The position numbers and the translations under genes were made by a program. Shown here piece after piece: positions 1 to 9,499 of a stretch of DNA of 58,746 bases. The notes under the pieces were generated by a model. That model saw only the letters and a program-made list of their open reading frames with translations. It had not been told where the DNA came from and did not search any database. This stretch comes from an uncultured Oscillospiraceae bacterium (GTDB taxonomy: Bacteria; Bacillota; Clostridia; Oscillospirales; Oscillospiraceae), in contig CAKUMO010000016.1 of assembly GCA_934667815.1 (NCBI GenBank), positions 1-58,746 on the forward strand, in the 5' to 3' direction. Position 1 is the first letter of the stretch. Each line of letters begins with the position of its first letter.

Positions 1-69
1 ACGTCTTGTGCAGAATTTGACGCGCCTGCGGCGCTATGAAAAGCCGTTGGCTTTTCATGAAATTCTAGT
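1..69. other. Non-coding DNA at the window edge with a perfect hairpin
   Basis: No gene is seen here. Positions 36-58 form a perfect 10-bp stem (ATGAAAAGCC / GGCTTTTCAT) with a GTT loop. It is nested inside a second, imperfect pairing between AGAATTT near 12 and AAATTCT near 60. The segment directly abuts the repeat at 70-213 and could be a terminator or part of another repeat; the edge prevents a decision. Confidence 0.4.
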
Positions 70-213
70 ATGAAAGGAAACCGTCAGGGTTTCCTTTCGC
101 GTTCAATCACCCGCCGCAGCGGCAAAAATTGCAAAATAATATTACAAATTTACATTTTGCAATTTTGCAGGCAGCTTGTCAACAGAGTCCAAAGGGACTT
201 TGTTGACAAGCTG
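70..213 (-). repeat. Dispersed repeat, class B, partial copy
   Basis: This stretch is a diverged reverse-complement copy of the element at 26240-26433. It shares the inverted repeat around AACCGTCAGGGTT, the CGCGTTCAA and CCGCCGCAGC blocks, two matching TTGCAAAAT / ATTTTGCAA arms, and the terminal hairpin CAGCTTGTCAAC...GTTGACAAGCTG at 172-213. Similarity stops to the left of about 70, so the copy is truncated or its end has been replaced. Unlike the three full copies, no duplicated terminator is visible: only 14 bases separate it from the hemW stop codon. The terminal hairpin may itself end the hemW transcript, though no U-tract follows it. Confidence 0.75.
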
Positions 214-227
214 TGTTTCCCTGTAAT

Positions 228-1430
228 TCAGCGTTTTTTCGCCAGCGGGGTAGAGCGCTCCTGCGCCTCGTTGAGCGTGATGATGATCTGGTTCGACACC
301 AGCCAGCCCTGCTCGGTGAGCACCCAGCGGTCGTCGCGCTTTTCGGCGTAGCCACGGCCCGCAAAGCGCTGCAAGAGCGCGTCGAGCGGCGCAAAGGGCA
401 TCAAAAACCGTTTTTCATATTCCTCCGCATTGATACCGATGCTCGTGCGCAGGCGCAGCATGACATATTCGCCCGCGCGCTCGCGCATGGGGATCGCGTC
501 GCACTCGCGCAGGATCTGGCCGTGCTTGCGGATGCCCTCGTTGTAGGCCTTGAGGTCGGCCACCGCGCTGAAGCGCTTGCCCGCGAAATCCGACGCGGCC
601 GACGGCCCGAAGCCGAGGTATTCGTCCAGATTCCAATATTTCAGGTTGTGGCGCGAGGCATAACCCGGCCGGGCAAAATTGGAAATCTCGTAGTGTTCAT
701 AGCCATAGTCGCGCAGGATATTGCACGCGGCGAGGTACATGTCCGCCTGCCGGTCGTCGTCGGGCAGATTCGCGCAGTCGCGGTAGTTCCAGAGCGGCGT
801 GCCCTCCTCAACGCGCAGGGCATAGGCCGAAAGATGGTCCGGCTTGAGCGAGAGGACGTTTTCGACCGTCTCGCGCCACGCCGTGAGCGTCTGATTCGGC
901 AGGCCGTACATCAGATCGACCGAGACGTTTGTAAAGCCCGCCTCGCGTGCGTTCAGAACCGCCTGCCGCGCCTGCTCAAAGGTGTGCGGGCGGCCGAGCT
1001 TTTTGAGCATTTCGTCGTCATCGGACTGCACGCCGATGGAAATGCGGTTAAAGCCCGCACGCAGCAGCTTTTTCAGAGTCTTTTTGTTGACGCTGTCGGG
1101 ATTGGCCTCGAGCGTGATCTCCGGGTCGGGGTCGAGGCGGAAGCGGCGCTGCACCTCGTCAAGAATTTTCTCCAGATTCTCCGCACCGAAGAAACTGGGC
1201 GTGCCGCCACCGAAGTAGACCGTATCGACCAGATGCTCGGGCGCGAGCTGGCCGGACTCCTTAATGTGGTCGGCCAGCGCCTGCAAATAGTCGTCGGTGA
1301 CGTGACGGTCGCGCCCGCCGCCGAGGGAATAGAAATCGCAGTATTCACATTTGCTCTTGCAGAAGGGGATGTGGACGTAAATGCCCAGCTTTTTCTTGGC
1401 AGCCGGCCGCTTGAAGAAGGGAAATGCCAT
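228..1430 (-). CDS. hemW: Radical SAM heme chaperone HemW
   Basis: A 400-residue radical SAM protein, the usual length for HemW. The cluster motif is CKSKCEYC (Cys24, Cys28, Cys31), in the HemW-typical context YVHIPFCKSKCEYCDFYS, followed by the GGGTPS SAM-binding segment. HemW binds heme and is thought to deliver it to respiratory enzymes; it is often mis-named coproporphyrinogen III oxidase. True HemN carries a longer N-terminus and a CxxxCxxCxC motif. Here the residue after the third Cys is Asp-Phe, which favours HemW. The start ATG is preceded by GAGGAGC. It lies 10 bp downstream of the YcxB-like gene and is probably the last gene of the gyrB-gyrA transcription unit. Confidence 0.9.
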   Translation of the reverse strand: MAFPFFKRPAAKKKLGIYVHIPFCKSKCEYCDFYSLGGGRDRHVTDDYLQALADHIKESGQLAPEHLVDTVYFGGGTPSFFGAENLEKILDEVQRRFRLDPDPEITLEANPDSVNKKTLKKLLRAGFNRISIGVQSDDDEMLKKLGRPHTFEQARQAVLNAREAGFTNVSVDLMYGLPNQTLTAWRETVENVLSLKPDHLSAYALRVEEGTPLWNYRDCANLPDDDRQADMYLAACNILRDYGYEHYEISNFARPGYASRHNLKYWNLDEYLGFGPSAASDFAGKRFSAVADLKAYNEGIRKHGQILRECDAIPMRERAGEYVMLRLRTSIGINAEEYEKRFLMPFAPLDALLQRFAGRGYAEKRDDRWVLTEQGWLVSNQIIITLNEAQERSTPLAKKR

Positions 1431-1440
1431 AAAGCTCCTC

Positions 1441-1965
1441 CTATTTTTTTACCTTTTCGGCCATGAACGTGCGGAACGCGTCGGGCGATCCGACGGTAAA
1501 ACCGCTCTTATCCACGAAGAACCAGCGCTGATGCTTGCATTGCAGCAAAAACAGGTGCTCGGTCTCGCGGAAGGCCGTGAGGCCGGAATAGCCCTCCTCG
1601 ACGGTCTCGTCGCTGATGTCGGTGGACTGCACCAGGATCCGGTCGTAGAAATCGGTGGTCAGATGGATCTCACTCACGCCGTAGCTTTTCTCGATGCCGC
1701 TGCGCCACTTTTCCAGCGCACGCTTCGGCGCGAAAAACTGATTGTAGACCATATAAGCAGCCGCAATAATCAGCGCAAGTCCTAAAAACAGAAACTTTTT
1801 GTCGCGGTTTGCAATATAGAAATACACCACCGTGCCCAGCAGCACCGCCACGATGCCCAGCATCGCGTAGGTGAGAATTTTGGCAAGGCGCGAGCTTGCG
1901 CCGGTGGAGGCCTCGAGCTGGCTCTCGACGCTCAGGACGGTTTTTGCGGAAAACATCGGTTCCAT
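1441..1965 (-). CDS. YcxB-like two-helix membrane protein
   Basis: A 174-residue protein with two transmembrane helices at about residues 30-50 and 57-74, then a cytosolic domain of about 95 residues. The C-terminal part resembles the YcxB-like domain (membrane-anchored, function unknown): it has the FxxDRILVQS strand and a QRWFFVDKSGF segment near the end. The ATG begins directly after the gyrA stop codon (no gap), so translational coupling with gyrA is likely. No catalytic motif is visible. The family call is moderately secure, the function is unknown. Confidence 0.7.
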   Translation of the reverse strand: MEPMFSAKTVLSVESQLEASTGASSRLAKILTYAMLGIVAVLLGTVVYFYIANRDKKFLFLGLALIIAAAYMVYNQFFAPKRALEKWRSGIEKSYGVSEIHLTTDFYDRILVQSTDISDETVEEGYSGLTAFRETEHLFLLQCKHQRWFFVDKSGFTVGSPDAFRTFMAEKVKK

Positions 1966-4449
1966 TTATGCTTCTTCCTCCTCGGCAACGACGCTCTGCA
2001 CGGCGATGAGGCGGTTGCCCGGCTCCACGCGCATAAGAATGACACCTTGCGTGTCACGACCGTAGATATTGATATTCTCGACGGGCGTGCGCAGGATGAC
2101 GCCGCCGGATTCGATGAGCATGATGTCGTCGGTGTCCGAGACGACCGCCGCGCCCGCGACAGGGCCGGTCTTGTCGGTCAGGCGATAGCTGCGCAGACCC
2201 TTGCCGCCGCGTCCCTGTACCTCGTCGCCGCGCAGATAGCTCTCGACGGGCGTGCGCTTGCCATAGCCGTTTTCTGTCACGGAAAGCAGCGTCTTGCCCG
2301 GCTCCGCGACCGCCGCGCCGACGACGCAGTCGTCCGCACTCAGCCGGATTCCGCGCACGCCTGCGGCGTCGCGTCCCATGGTGCGCACATCGGTCTCGGC
2401 AAAGCAGATGGCCATACCGCAGCGCGTGGCAATGAGCAGCTTGTCGCTGCCCGTGGTGCGCAGCACACTGATCAACTCGTCGCCCTCGTCCAAAGACAGC
2501 ACGCGGATACCGGCTTTTCTGGCAGTGTAGACCGCGCTGAGCGGCAGACGCTTGACGGTGCCGTTCTTCGTGACCATCGCGAGATACTCGTTTTCCGGGA
2601 AATCGCGGGTCAGAAGCATCGCCGTGACGCGCTCGTCCTGCTCCAGCGGCAGCACGTTGACGATGTTCGTGCCGCGTGCGGTGCGGCTGGCCTCGGGGAT
2701 AAGATAGCCCTTCTTACGGTGGACGCGTCCGCGGTTCGTGAAGAACAGAACATAGTCATGCGTAGAGGCGATGAACAGATTCTTGACGTAATCTTCCTCC
2801 TTCAGAGCCTGACCGGAGACGCCGCGGCCGCCGCGCTTCTGCGTTCGGTAGGTGTCCACGGGCATGCGCTTGATGTAGCCCGCGTTGGACAGCGTGTAGC
2901 AGCAGTCCTCCTCCTCGATCAGATCCTCGATGTCGATCTCGTCCTCGACATCCTGAATCTCCGTGCGGCGGTCGTCGCCGTACTTGTCGCGGATGGCGGT
3001 CAATTCGTCTTTTAAAATGTCATTGACCAGATTCATGTCGCCCAACACGCGCTGGAAATACGCAATACGCTCCTCCAGCTCCTGATATTCGTTTTGCAGC
3101 TTCTCGCGGTCGAGACCCTGCAAGGCCTTCAGGCGCATATCCAGAATTGCCTGTGCCTGCACGTCGTCCAGACCGAAGCGCTGCATCAGGTTTTCCTTGG
3201 CGTTGTCATAGCTCGTGCGGATGATGCGGATGACCTCGTCGATGTTATCCTGCGCAATGAGCAGACCTTCGAGCAGATGTGCGCGCTCCTGTGCCTTTTT
3301 CAGGTCGTAGCGCGTGCGGCGGATGATGATTTCTTCCTGATAGGACAGATATTCGTCCAGAATTTCGCGCAGATTCAGCACCTTCGGCTGGCTCTGGTTC
3401 TTGACGAGCGCGAGCATATTCACGGCGAAGGTCGTTTGCAGCTGCGTCTGGGCAAACAGACGGTTCAGCACGACCTGCGGATTGGCCTCGCGCTTCAGCT
3501 CGATGACGATGCGCATACCGGTGCGGTCGGATTCGTCGCGGATGTCGGAAATGCCGTCAAGGCGCTTGTCGTTGACCTGATCGGCCATGGCCTTGATGAG
3601 CATGCGCTTGTTGACCTGATAGGGAATCTCCGTGACGATGATACGCTGGCGGTTCTGGCCGAACTCCTCCAGCTCGGTACGCGCACGCATGGTGATGCGG
3701 CCGCGGCCGGTGGCATAGGCCGCGCGAATGCCCGCCCGCCCCAGAATCAGGGCGCGCGTCGGGAAGTCCGGTCCCTGGATGTGCTCCATCAGGTCGGCCA
3801 TGGTGGCCTCGGGGTTGTCCAGAATGCACAGGCAGGCGTTGATGACCTCGCGCAGATTGTGCGGCGGAATGTTCGTGGCCATGCCGACGGCGATGCCCGA
3901 CGAGCCGTTGACCAGAAGATTCGGAAAGCGGCTGGGCAGCACGCGCGGCTCCTTGCGGCTTTCGTCGAAGTTCGGATCCCAATCGACGGTTTCCTTGTCG
4001 ATGTCGCGCAGCATCTCGTTGGAGATTTTGGACAGGCGCGCTTCTGTATAACGGTAGGCTGCAGGGGGGTCGCCGTCCACGGAGCCGAAGTTGCCGTGGC
4101 CGTCCACGAGCATATAGCGCATGGAGAAGTCCTGCGCCAGACGCACGAGAGCATCGTAAACGCTCTGGTCGCCGTGCGGATGATAGCGGCCCAGTACGTC
4201 GCCCACGCAGGTGGCGGATTTCTTGAACGGCTTGTCCGCCGTCAGGTTGTCCTCATACATTGCATACAGGATACGGCGGTGCACCGGCTTCAGACCGTCG
4301 CGCACGTCCGGCAGGGCGCGCCCGACGATGACGGACATCGCGTATTCCATGTAGCTGCTGGTCATTTCGTGGACAAGCTCGGAGGTAACGATGTGCTGCT
4401 CGGGGAAGCGAATGTCCTCCGGCTTGTAGTCCTTCTTATGATGTGCCAA
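1966..4449 (-). CDS. gyrA: DNA gyrase subunit A
   Basis: An 827-residue type IIA topoisomerase subunit that, with GyrB, introduces negative supercoils. The winged-helix and tower part carries the catalytic tyrosine in [10 protein letters not shown] (Tyr134). The C-terminal half is the beta-pinwheel, with the GyrA box QKRGGRG ([12 protein letters not shown]), which marks gyrase rather than topoisomerase IV. In the quinolone-resistance region the sequence is [11 protein letters not shown]: Gln95 stands where E. coli has Ser83, while the following acidic contact (Asp99, E. coli Asp87) is kept. It lies 16 bp downstream of gyrB and is probably co-transcribed with it. The tail is acidic (AEEEEA). 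Confidence 0.98.
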   Translation of the reverse strand: MAHHKKDYKPEDIRFPEQHIVTSELVHEMTSSYMEYAMSVIVGRALPDVRDGLKPVHRRILYAMYEDNLTADKPFKKSATCVGDVLGRYHPHGDQSVYDALVRLAQDFSMRYMLVDGHGNFGSVDGDPPAAYRYTEARLSKISNEMLRDIDKETVDWDPNFDESRKEPRVLPSRFPNLLVNGSSGIAVGMATNIPPHNLREVINACLCILDNPEATMADLMEHIQGPDFPTRALILGRAGIRAAYATGRGRITMRARTELEEFGQNRQRIIVTEIPYQVNKRMLIKAMADQVNDKRLDGISDIRDESDRTGMRIVIELKREANPQVVLNRLFAQTQLQTTFAVNMLALVKNQSQPKVLNLREILDEYLSYQEEIIIRRTRYDLKKAQERAHLLEGLLIAQDNIDEVIRIIRTSYDNAKENLMQRFGLDDVQAQAILDMRLKALQGLDREKLQNEYQELEERIAYFQRVLGDMNLVNDILKDELTAIRDKYGDDRRTEIQDVEDEIDIEDLIEEEDCCYTLSNAGYIKRMPVDTYRTQKRGGRGVSGQALKEEDYVKNLFIASTHDYVLFFTNRGRVHRKKGYLIPEASRTARGTNIVNVLPLEQDERVTAMLLTRDFPENEYLAMVTKNGTVKRLPLSAVYTARKAGIRVLSLDEGDELISVLRTTGSDKLLIATRCGMAICFAETDVRTMGRDAAGVRGIRLSADDCVVGAAVAEPGKTLLSVTENGYGKRTPVESYLRGDEVQGRGGKGLRSYRLTDKTGPVAGAAVVSDTDDIMLIESGGVILRTPVENINIYGRDTQGVILMRVEPGNRLIAVQSVVAEEEEA

Positions 4450-4465
4450 GAGTCGTCCTCCTTAC

Positions 4466-6412
4466 TTAATAGTCCAGATTTGCGACATATTTTGCATTCT
4501 GCTCGATATAGTCGCGGCGCGGCTCGACCTTTTCGCCCATCAGCAGCGCAAAGGTCTCGTCGGCCTTGATTGCGTCCTCCAGACAGATGCGGCGCAGCGT
4601 GCGCGTCTCGGGATTCATGGTCGTCTCCCAAAGCTCGTGCGGGTCCATCTCGCCCAAGCCCTTGAAGCGGTTGATCGTGATCTGCACGTTCGGGTTGCCG
4701 CCGCGCATTTCCGCGGAAATGGCGTCGCGCTCCTCGTCGGAATAGGCCACGCGCGTGGTATTCTTGCCGCGCGTGAGCTTGTAAAGCGGCGGCACGGCGG
4801 AATAGACATAGCCCTGCTCGATCAGAGGCCGCATAAAGCGGAAGAAGAAGGTCAAAAGCAGGGTGCGGATGTGTGCGCCGTCCACGTCGGCATCGGCCAT
4901 GATGACGATCTTGTGATAGCGCAGCTTTTCGAGATTGAACTCGTCGCCAATGCCCGCGCCCAGCGCCGTGATGACGGGCTGGAGCTTGTCGTTGCCGATG
5001 ACCTTATCCTCGCGGGACTTTTCCACGTTGAGCATCTTGCCCCACAGGGGCAGGATCGCCTGAAAGCGCGAGTCGCGTCCCTGCGTGGCAGAGCCGCCTG
5101 CCGAATCGCCCTCGACGATGTAAATTTCCGTCAGGCTGGCGTCGGTCTCGTTGCAGTCGCGCAGCTTGTCGGGCATGGCCGCGCCGCCCAGCGCGGATTT
5201 TCTGCGGATGGACTCACGCGCTTTATATGCGGCGACACGGGCGCGGTTGGCCGTCATGGCCTTATCGAGAATGATTCGCGCGACGGTGGGATGCTCCTCC
5301 AGATATTCCGTGAGTTGGGTGTTGACAATATTGTCCACCAAAGTGCGGATGTAGGCGTTGCCGAGCTTGGCCTTGGTCTGGCCCTCGAACTGCGCGTCCG
5401 TCAGCTTCACGGAAATGATCGCCGTCAGACCCTCGCGGCAGTCGTCGCCGGAGAGCTTATCGGCATCGGTCTTGATGATGCCCATCTTCATGCCGTAGGC
5501 GTTCAGCACGCGCGTGAGCGCGGTCTTGAAGCCCGTCTCGTGCATGCCGCCTTCGGGTGTGTGGATGTTATTTGCAAAGGACACGATGGTCTCGTTGAAC
5601 GCATCGGTATACTGCATCGCAATTTCGGCCTCGGCGTTGTTCTTCGCGCCTGCGATATAAACGACCTCGTCGTGCAGAGCGGTCTTGTGCCGGTTATGCC
5701 AAAGGACAAATTCACGGATGCCGCCCTCGTAGCACATGGAATCGGAGGGGCCGTCCTCGGTGCGTGCGTCGCGGATGGTGATGTGAAGGCCGGCATTCAG
5801 GAAGGCCTGCTCACGCATGCGCGTGTGCAGCGTCTCATAGTCATAGGTCAGCGTATCGAACATCTCGGGATCTGGCTTGAAGGTGACGGTCGTGCCGTGC
5901 CTGTCCGTCGTGCCGATGACGCGCATCTCCTGCGTGATATGCCCGCGGGAGAACTTCATCTGGTAGATTTTGCCCTCCTTGTGGACCTCGACCTCGAGCC
6001 ACTCGGACAGCGCGTTGACGACCGACGCGCCCACGCCGTGCAGGCCGCCGGATACTTTATAGCCGCCGCCGCCGAATTTGCCGCCCGCGTGCAGCACGGT
6101 GTACACGACCTCCAGCGCCGGCCGGCCGGTCTGCGCCTGAATGTCCACGGGGATGCCGCGCCCGTCGTCGGAGACGGTGATGGTATCGCCCTCGTTGATG
6201 GTCACGACGATGTGCTTGCAGTAGCCCGCGAGAGCTTCGTCAATGGCGTTGTCCACGATTTCGTAGACAAGGTGGTGCAGACCGCTGGACGACGTCGAGC
6301 CGATATACATGCCCGGACGCTTACGCACGGCCTCCAGACCCTCAAGAACCTGGATTTGTGACGCGTCGTATTCCTGATCTACCTTGGTATTGAGCAGTTC
6401 TTCAGACATCAA
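4466..6412 (-). CDS. gyrB: DNA gyrase subunit B
   Basis: A 648-residue GyrB, standard for Firmicutes. The GHKL ATPase domain shows [19 protein letters not shown] and [14 protein letters not shown]. The TOPRIM domain has EGDSAGGSA and the metal-binding DADVDG triad. The C-terminal segment is [19 protein letters not shown]. GyrB hydrolyses ATP to drive strand passage by GyrA. The start is the ATG preceded by AAGGAG (aaaggagaattttg); the second codon is also Met. A 95-bp gap separates it from remB; I see no convincing promoter there, so read-through from recF-remB is possible. Confidence 0.98.
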   Translation of the reverse strand: MMSEELLNTKVDQEYDASQIQVLEGLEAVRKRPGMYIGSTSSSGLHHLVYEIVDNAIDEALAGYCKHIVVTINEGDTITVSDDGRGIPVDIQAQTGRPALEVVYTVLHAGGKFGGGGYKVSGGLHGVGASVVNALSEWLEVEVHKEGKIYQMKFSRGHITQEMRVIGTTDRHGTTVTFKPDPEMFDTLTYDYETLHTRMREQAFLNAGLHITIRDARTEDGPSDSMCYEGGIREFVLWHNRHKTALHDEVVYIAGAKNNAEAEIAMQYTDAFNETIVSFANNIHTPEGGMHETGFKTALTRVLNAYGMKMGIIKTDADKLSGDDCREGLTAIISVKLTDAQFEGQTKAKLGNAYIRTLVDNIVNTQLTEYLEEHPTVARIILDKAMTANRARVAAYKARESIRRKSALGGAAMPDKLRDCNETDASLTEIYIVEGDSAGGSATQGRDSRFQAILPLWGKMLNVEKSREDKVIGNDKLQPVITALGAGIGDEFNLEKLRYHKIVIMADADVDGAHIRTLLLTFFFRFMRPLIEQGYVYSAVPPLYKLTRGKNTTRVAYSDEERDAISAEMRGGNPNVQITINRFKGLGEMDPHELWETTMNPETRTLRRICLEDAIKADETFALLMGEKVEPRRDYIEQNAKYVANLDY

Positions 6413-6507
6413 AATTCTCCTTTACTTGCGGATGGGAACCTAATCAAAAAACAGGGAGCTAGTTTCAAATTGCGGGACAGTCCGCCTTCTGCCGCAGAAA
6501 AAGCAAA

Positions 6508-6762
6508 TCATTTTGTGTGCTTTGTGCGGCGCTCCAATGCCGCCGCGTTAAATTGTGTCAAATAAATGCGCTCCATGCCGAATTCCTCGGTCAAAACGAA
6601 GCTTTTAGGCAGCTCGCCGGACACATCCACCACGCCGCCTTGTTTTTCCGCGCGGCTCAGCAGCTCGCGTGTCGTTTTGGCGCAGGTCGTATTGTCCAGA
6701 TCGAAAATTCCGATCACCGCGCGGTCGCGCACGGCCATGTCGCCCCCGATGGAAAGATACAT
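6508..6762 (-). CDS. remB: RemB-like DUF370 regulator
   Basis: An 84-residue protein of the DUF370 (RemA/RemB) family. It begins MYLSIGGDMAVRDRAVIGIF and continues with the FDLDNTT segment typical of the family. In Bacillus subtilis remB (yaaB) lies in the same place, between recF and gyrB; RemA, its better-known relative, is a DNA-binding activator of biofilm matrix genes. Synteny and sequence both support the family; the regulatory target in this organism is unknown. The gene starts 1 bp after the recF stop codon, so the two are probably coupled. Confidence 0.88.
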   Translation of the reverse strand: MYLSIGGDMAVRDRAVIGIFDLDNTTCAKTTRELLSRAEKQGGVVDVSGELPKSFVLTEEFGMERIYLTQFNAAALERRTKHTK

Positions 6763-6763
6763 G

Positions 6764-7867
6764 TCACCCTCCGATCTCGCCGTTCCGCACGGTCAGAACC
6801 TGACCAAGCTTTGTCAGGCGGTCGGTCTCGCAGCAGGTGATAAACACCTGCCCGGTCTTGAGCTGATTGAGCACGAAATCCTGCCGGCCGGCGTCTAGCT
6901 CAGACAGCACATCGTCCAGCAGCAGCACCGGCTCTTCGCCGGTGTCGCGGCGCAGCAGCTCGCGCTCGGCCAGCTTGATGGAGATCGCGGCGGTGCGCGT
7001 CTGCCCCTGAGAGCCGAAGGCACCCACGGGCAGACCGTTGAGCGCGGCCTCAAAATCATCCTTGTGCGGGCCGGACAGGCACTGACGGCTGTCCAGCTCG
7101 GCGCGCTCGTGGCTCTGCTGATGCGCTCGAAGCTGTTCGCGCAGAACATCCGGACTTGCAAACGGATCGTTCACGGACGAAACCGTGCGGTATTGCAGCG
7201 TCAGCTTCTCCGCACCGCCGGAAAATTCAGCGTGATACGCGGCCGCAGCCTCCTCCAGCGAGCGCAGATACCGCGCACGATAGGAAATGACCAGCGCGCC
7301 GACCTGCGCCATACGCGCGTTATACTCCGGCAGTACATCCAGAAAACCCGGCGCGTCAAAATACTCGCGCAGCAGCGCGGATTTCTGCTCCAGAAGCCGC
7401 TGATATTCCGTCAGCGCGGCTTCATAATTCGGCCGAAGCTGGCAGATCATGGTGTCCAGCAGCTTACGGCGCGGCGCAGCGCCCTTTTTCAAAACCAACA
7501 GATCCTCCGGGCAGAACAGCACGCTGTGCAGCACACCGGTGAACTCGGCGGCGGTTTTCTGCTTCACACCGTTGAGCCAGAGCTGGCGCGGCCGCCTGCC
7601 GGAAAACAGCACGGCGCGCAGCGCCTGTTCGCGCTCCTGCGCAGTGACATCTGCGGAAAGCTCGGCAAACTCGGCCTCAAAGCGGATCAGCTCCTGCTCC
7701 TTGCGCGTGCGGAAGGAATGCCCGGTCGAAAGATAAAAAATCGCCTCGAGAAGATTGGTCTTTCCGTTGGCGTTGCCGCCGACGAGCAGATTTACCCCCG
7801 GCACGAATGACGCACGCGACTCGCGGTAGTTGCGAAAATCGCGCAGATACAGCTCATTCAGCCGCAT
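6764..7867 (-). CDS. recF: DNA replication and repair protein RecF
   Basis: A 367-residue SMC-like ATPase that helps load RecA at gapped DNA. The Walker A motif is GGNANGKT at residues 30-37, in the family context LYLRDFRNY...NLLVGGNANGKTNLLEAI. The Walker B and D-loop segment is LLLDDVLSELD. I take the ATG at 7867 (MRLNELYLRDF), which matches the family N-terminus, rather than an in-frame ATG 48 codons upstream that lies within the S4 gene. The start overlaps the 3' end of the S4 gene by 14 bases, as is common in this gene cluster. Confidence 0.95.
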   Translation of the reverse strand: MRLNELYLRDFRNYRESRASFVPGVNLLVGGNANGKTNLLEAIFYLSTGHSFRTRKEQELIRFEAEFAELSADVTAQEREQALRAVLFSGRRPRQLWLNGVKQKTAAEFTGVLHSVLFCPEDLLVLKKGAAPRRKLLDTMICQLRPNYEAALTEYQRLLEQKSALLREYFDAPGFLDVLPEYNARMAQVGALVISYRARYLRSLEEAAAAYHAEFSGGAEKLTLQYRTVSSVNDPFASPDVLREQLRAHQQSHERAELDSRQCLSGPHKDDFEAALNGLPVGAFGSQGQTRTAAISIKLAERELLRRDTGEEPVLLLDDVLSELDAGRQDFVLNQLKTGQVFITCCETDRLTKLGQVLTVRNGEIGG

Positions 7868-8105
7868 CCGTGACCAGATATTCCGCGCCGTCAAAGCGGA
7901 CACAGTCGCCCGGGCGCAGCTTTTTGCCGCGCATGGTGCAGACCTCGCCGTTGACGGTAACTTCGCCGTTTTGGATAAAATTCTTTGCCATACCGCCGGA
8001 ACCGACGGCATTTGCGAGCTTTAGGAAGCTCTCAAGCTTGATAAATTCCGTCGAAATCGGAACGGAAATGCGATCGGCGGAGACCCGCCGCACTCTGACC
8101 TTCAT
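7854..8105 (-). CDS. S4-domain RNA-binding protein (YaaA type)
   Basis: An 83-residue protein with an S4 RNA-binding fold (KLESFLKLANAVGSGGMAK...GEVTVNGEVCTMRGKKLRPGD). It occupies the conserved slot between dnaN and recF held by yaaA (rlbA) in Bacillus subtilis. S4 proteins of this type bind structured RNA, probably in ribosome assembly, but the precise role is not established. The start ATG at 8105 has AAGGA 7-8 bases upstream, and the N-terminus is basic (MKVRVRR). Confidence 0.9.
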   Translation of the reverse strand: MKVRVRRVSADRISVPISTEFIKLESFLKLANAVGSGGMAKNFIQNGEVTVNGEVCTMRGKKLRPGDCVRFDGAEYLVTDAAE

Positions 8106-8142
8106 AAAAAATCCTTCTTTGGAAATAATGTTTTTCGGGGCT

Positions 8143-9255
8143 TTAATTCGTCCGCAGTCTGACCGGCAGAACCATATAGGCAAATGTCGGCTTTGACTTG
8201 TCACACGGCGTGAAAACCAGCGGGCTGACGCCGTTCTGCATCTCGAGTGTGACCTCCTCATCCGGTACGGCGCGCAGCGCGTCCAGCAGATACCGGCACT
8301 GGAAGCCGATCTCCAGCTCATTGCCGTTGCCCGCAATGGAGCAGGTATCGTGCGCGGAGCCGATGGTGTTGGCCGTGCGGAAATCCGCAACGTTGTCGCC
8401 GAACACGCAGCGCACCGGGCTTTTGACTTTTTCCGAAACGATCAGGCCGACACGCTCGATGGAGCTCATCAGCGCTGCGACGTTCGCGGTCAGGATTGTG
8501 CCGCTGTTGGTCGGAACGACGCGCCGCCAGTCGATGAATTCACCCTCAAGGATGCGGCACACGAGCGTCGCGTCCCCGATTTCAAACAGAATATGCTTCG
8601 CGCCCAGCGTGAAGCGCACCGGCTCGTCGGAATCCTCGAGAATTTTTTCCACTTCCTTCAGGCCGGATGCCGGAACGACGAATTTCAGCTCTTTTCCAAT
8701 CGGCTCCTCCGGGAAATACGTCCGCCGCGCAAGACGGAAGCTATCGACCGCGATCATATTGATACAATCGTCCTTTACCTCCATCAGGCAGCCCGTATGT
8801 ACCGGCCGCGCCTGATTTTCGGAGGCCGAGAAGATCGTTCCGCCGATCATCTCGCGCAGCACGCGCTGCGGCATGGACACGGCGTTCGCGGAATTGACCT
8901 CGGGCAGATCGGGATAGTCGTCGGGATCCATGGCAGTGATCTGGAAGGACGAAGCGCCGCCGCGGATAAAGACGCGCAGCGACTCGTCCACCGTGATGCT
9001 GACCTCCTCGTCGGGCAGCTTACGGACAATATCGAAGAACAGTCTCGCGGGCATAACGCAGGAGCCGGCCTCGTTGACCTCGGCGCCGACGTGCACGGTA
9101 ATGCCTGTTTCCAGATTAAAGCCGGTGAGCAGCACGCTCGTTCCGGCGCGCACCAGAATGCCCTCGAGGCAGGGGATCGTGCTCTTTTGCGCGACGGTAC
9201 GCGCGGCCAGCGAGATCGCGCCGGTCAGCACGGCTTTTTCACAGGTGAACTTCAT
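8143..9255 (-). CDS. dnaN: DNA polymerase III sliding clamp (beta)
   Basis: A 370-residue beta clamp, the ring that tethers DNA polymerase III to the template. It has three similar domains of about 120 residues; recognisable segments are MKFTCEKAVLTGAISLAARTV at the N-terminus and the C-terminal FAYMVLPVRLRTN, which forms part of the partner-binding pocket (M-P-x-R-L). The ATG at 9255 is preceded by GAGGAAG; an in-frame ATG four codons earlier would overlap that ribosome-binding site. It is downstream of dnaA across a 244-bp gap that holds the probable origin. Confidence 0.97.
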   Translation of the reverse strand: MKFTCEKAVLTGAISLAARTVAQKSTIPCLEGILVRAGTSVLLTGFNLETGITVHVGAEVNEAGSCVMPARLFFDIVRKLPDEEVSITVDESLRVFIRGGASSFQITAMDPDDYPDLPEVNSANAVSMPQRVLREMIGGTIFSASENQARPVHTGCLMEVKDDCINMIAVDSFRLARRTYFPEEPIGKELKFVVPASGLKEVEKILEDSDEPVRFTLGAKHILFEIGDATLVCRILEGEFIDWRRVVPTNSGTILTANVAALMSSIERVGLIVSEKVKSPVRCVFGDNVADFRTANTIGSAHDTCSIAGNGNELEIGFQCRYLLDALRAVPDEEVTLEMQNGVSPLVFTPCDKSKPTFAYMVLPVRLRTN

Positions 9256-9499
9256 TTGCTTCCTCACTTTCTCTATCTATCAAAAGATAGGAAGGATAAT
9301 TTATAGTTGTTGTAGTTGTAGTACAAAGTTATGTGCAAAACCCCATCGGCGCTTACGGGCGCAAGGGCTTTCTTTCCACAGCCGCCTGTGCATTCTTTTT
9401 AAGGTTATTGACAGCTTTTTGCAGGAAAATTCCCGTTTTGGTTTTGCACAGAAAAGTACCTGACATTTCCACAGGGGGTGTGCATAAATTTTGGGGCAT
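9256..9499. other. Candidate chromosomal origin (oriC) between dnaA and dnaN
   Basis: The 244-bp dnaA-dnaN spacer contains a cluster of DnaA boxes (consensus TTATNCACA). One perfect site in reverse orientation, TGTGCATAA, is at 9479-9487. Sites with one mismatch are at 9442-9450 (TTTTGCACA) and 9332-9340 (reverse, TGTGCAAAA); a weaker one starts at 9387. Two TTTCCACA-like sequences lie near 9373 and 9466. AT-rich stretches at about 9270-9330 and 9393-9410 could serve for unwinding. The position between dnaA and dnaN, with two parS sites 12-13 kb away, is what is known for Firmicutes. That replication starts here is inference. Confidence 0.8.

Noticed and set aside
213..1466. A 417-codon plus-strand open frame over hemW
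   Set aside because: It is antisense to a clear HemW protein; long antisense frames are common in GC-rich DNA, and it shows no motif or ribosome-binding site.
3094..4569. A 491-codon plus-strand frame over gyrA and the end of gyrB
   Set aside because: Antisense shadow of conserved gyrase sequence; the translation is His/Gly/Val-rich with no recognisable domain.
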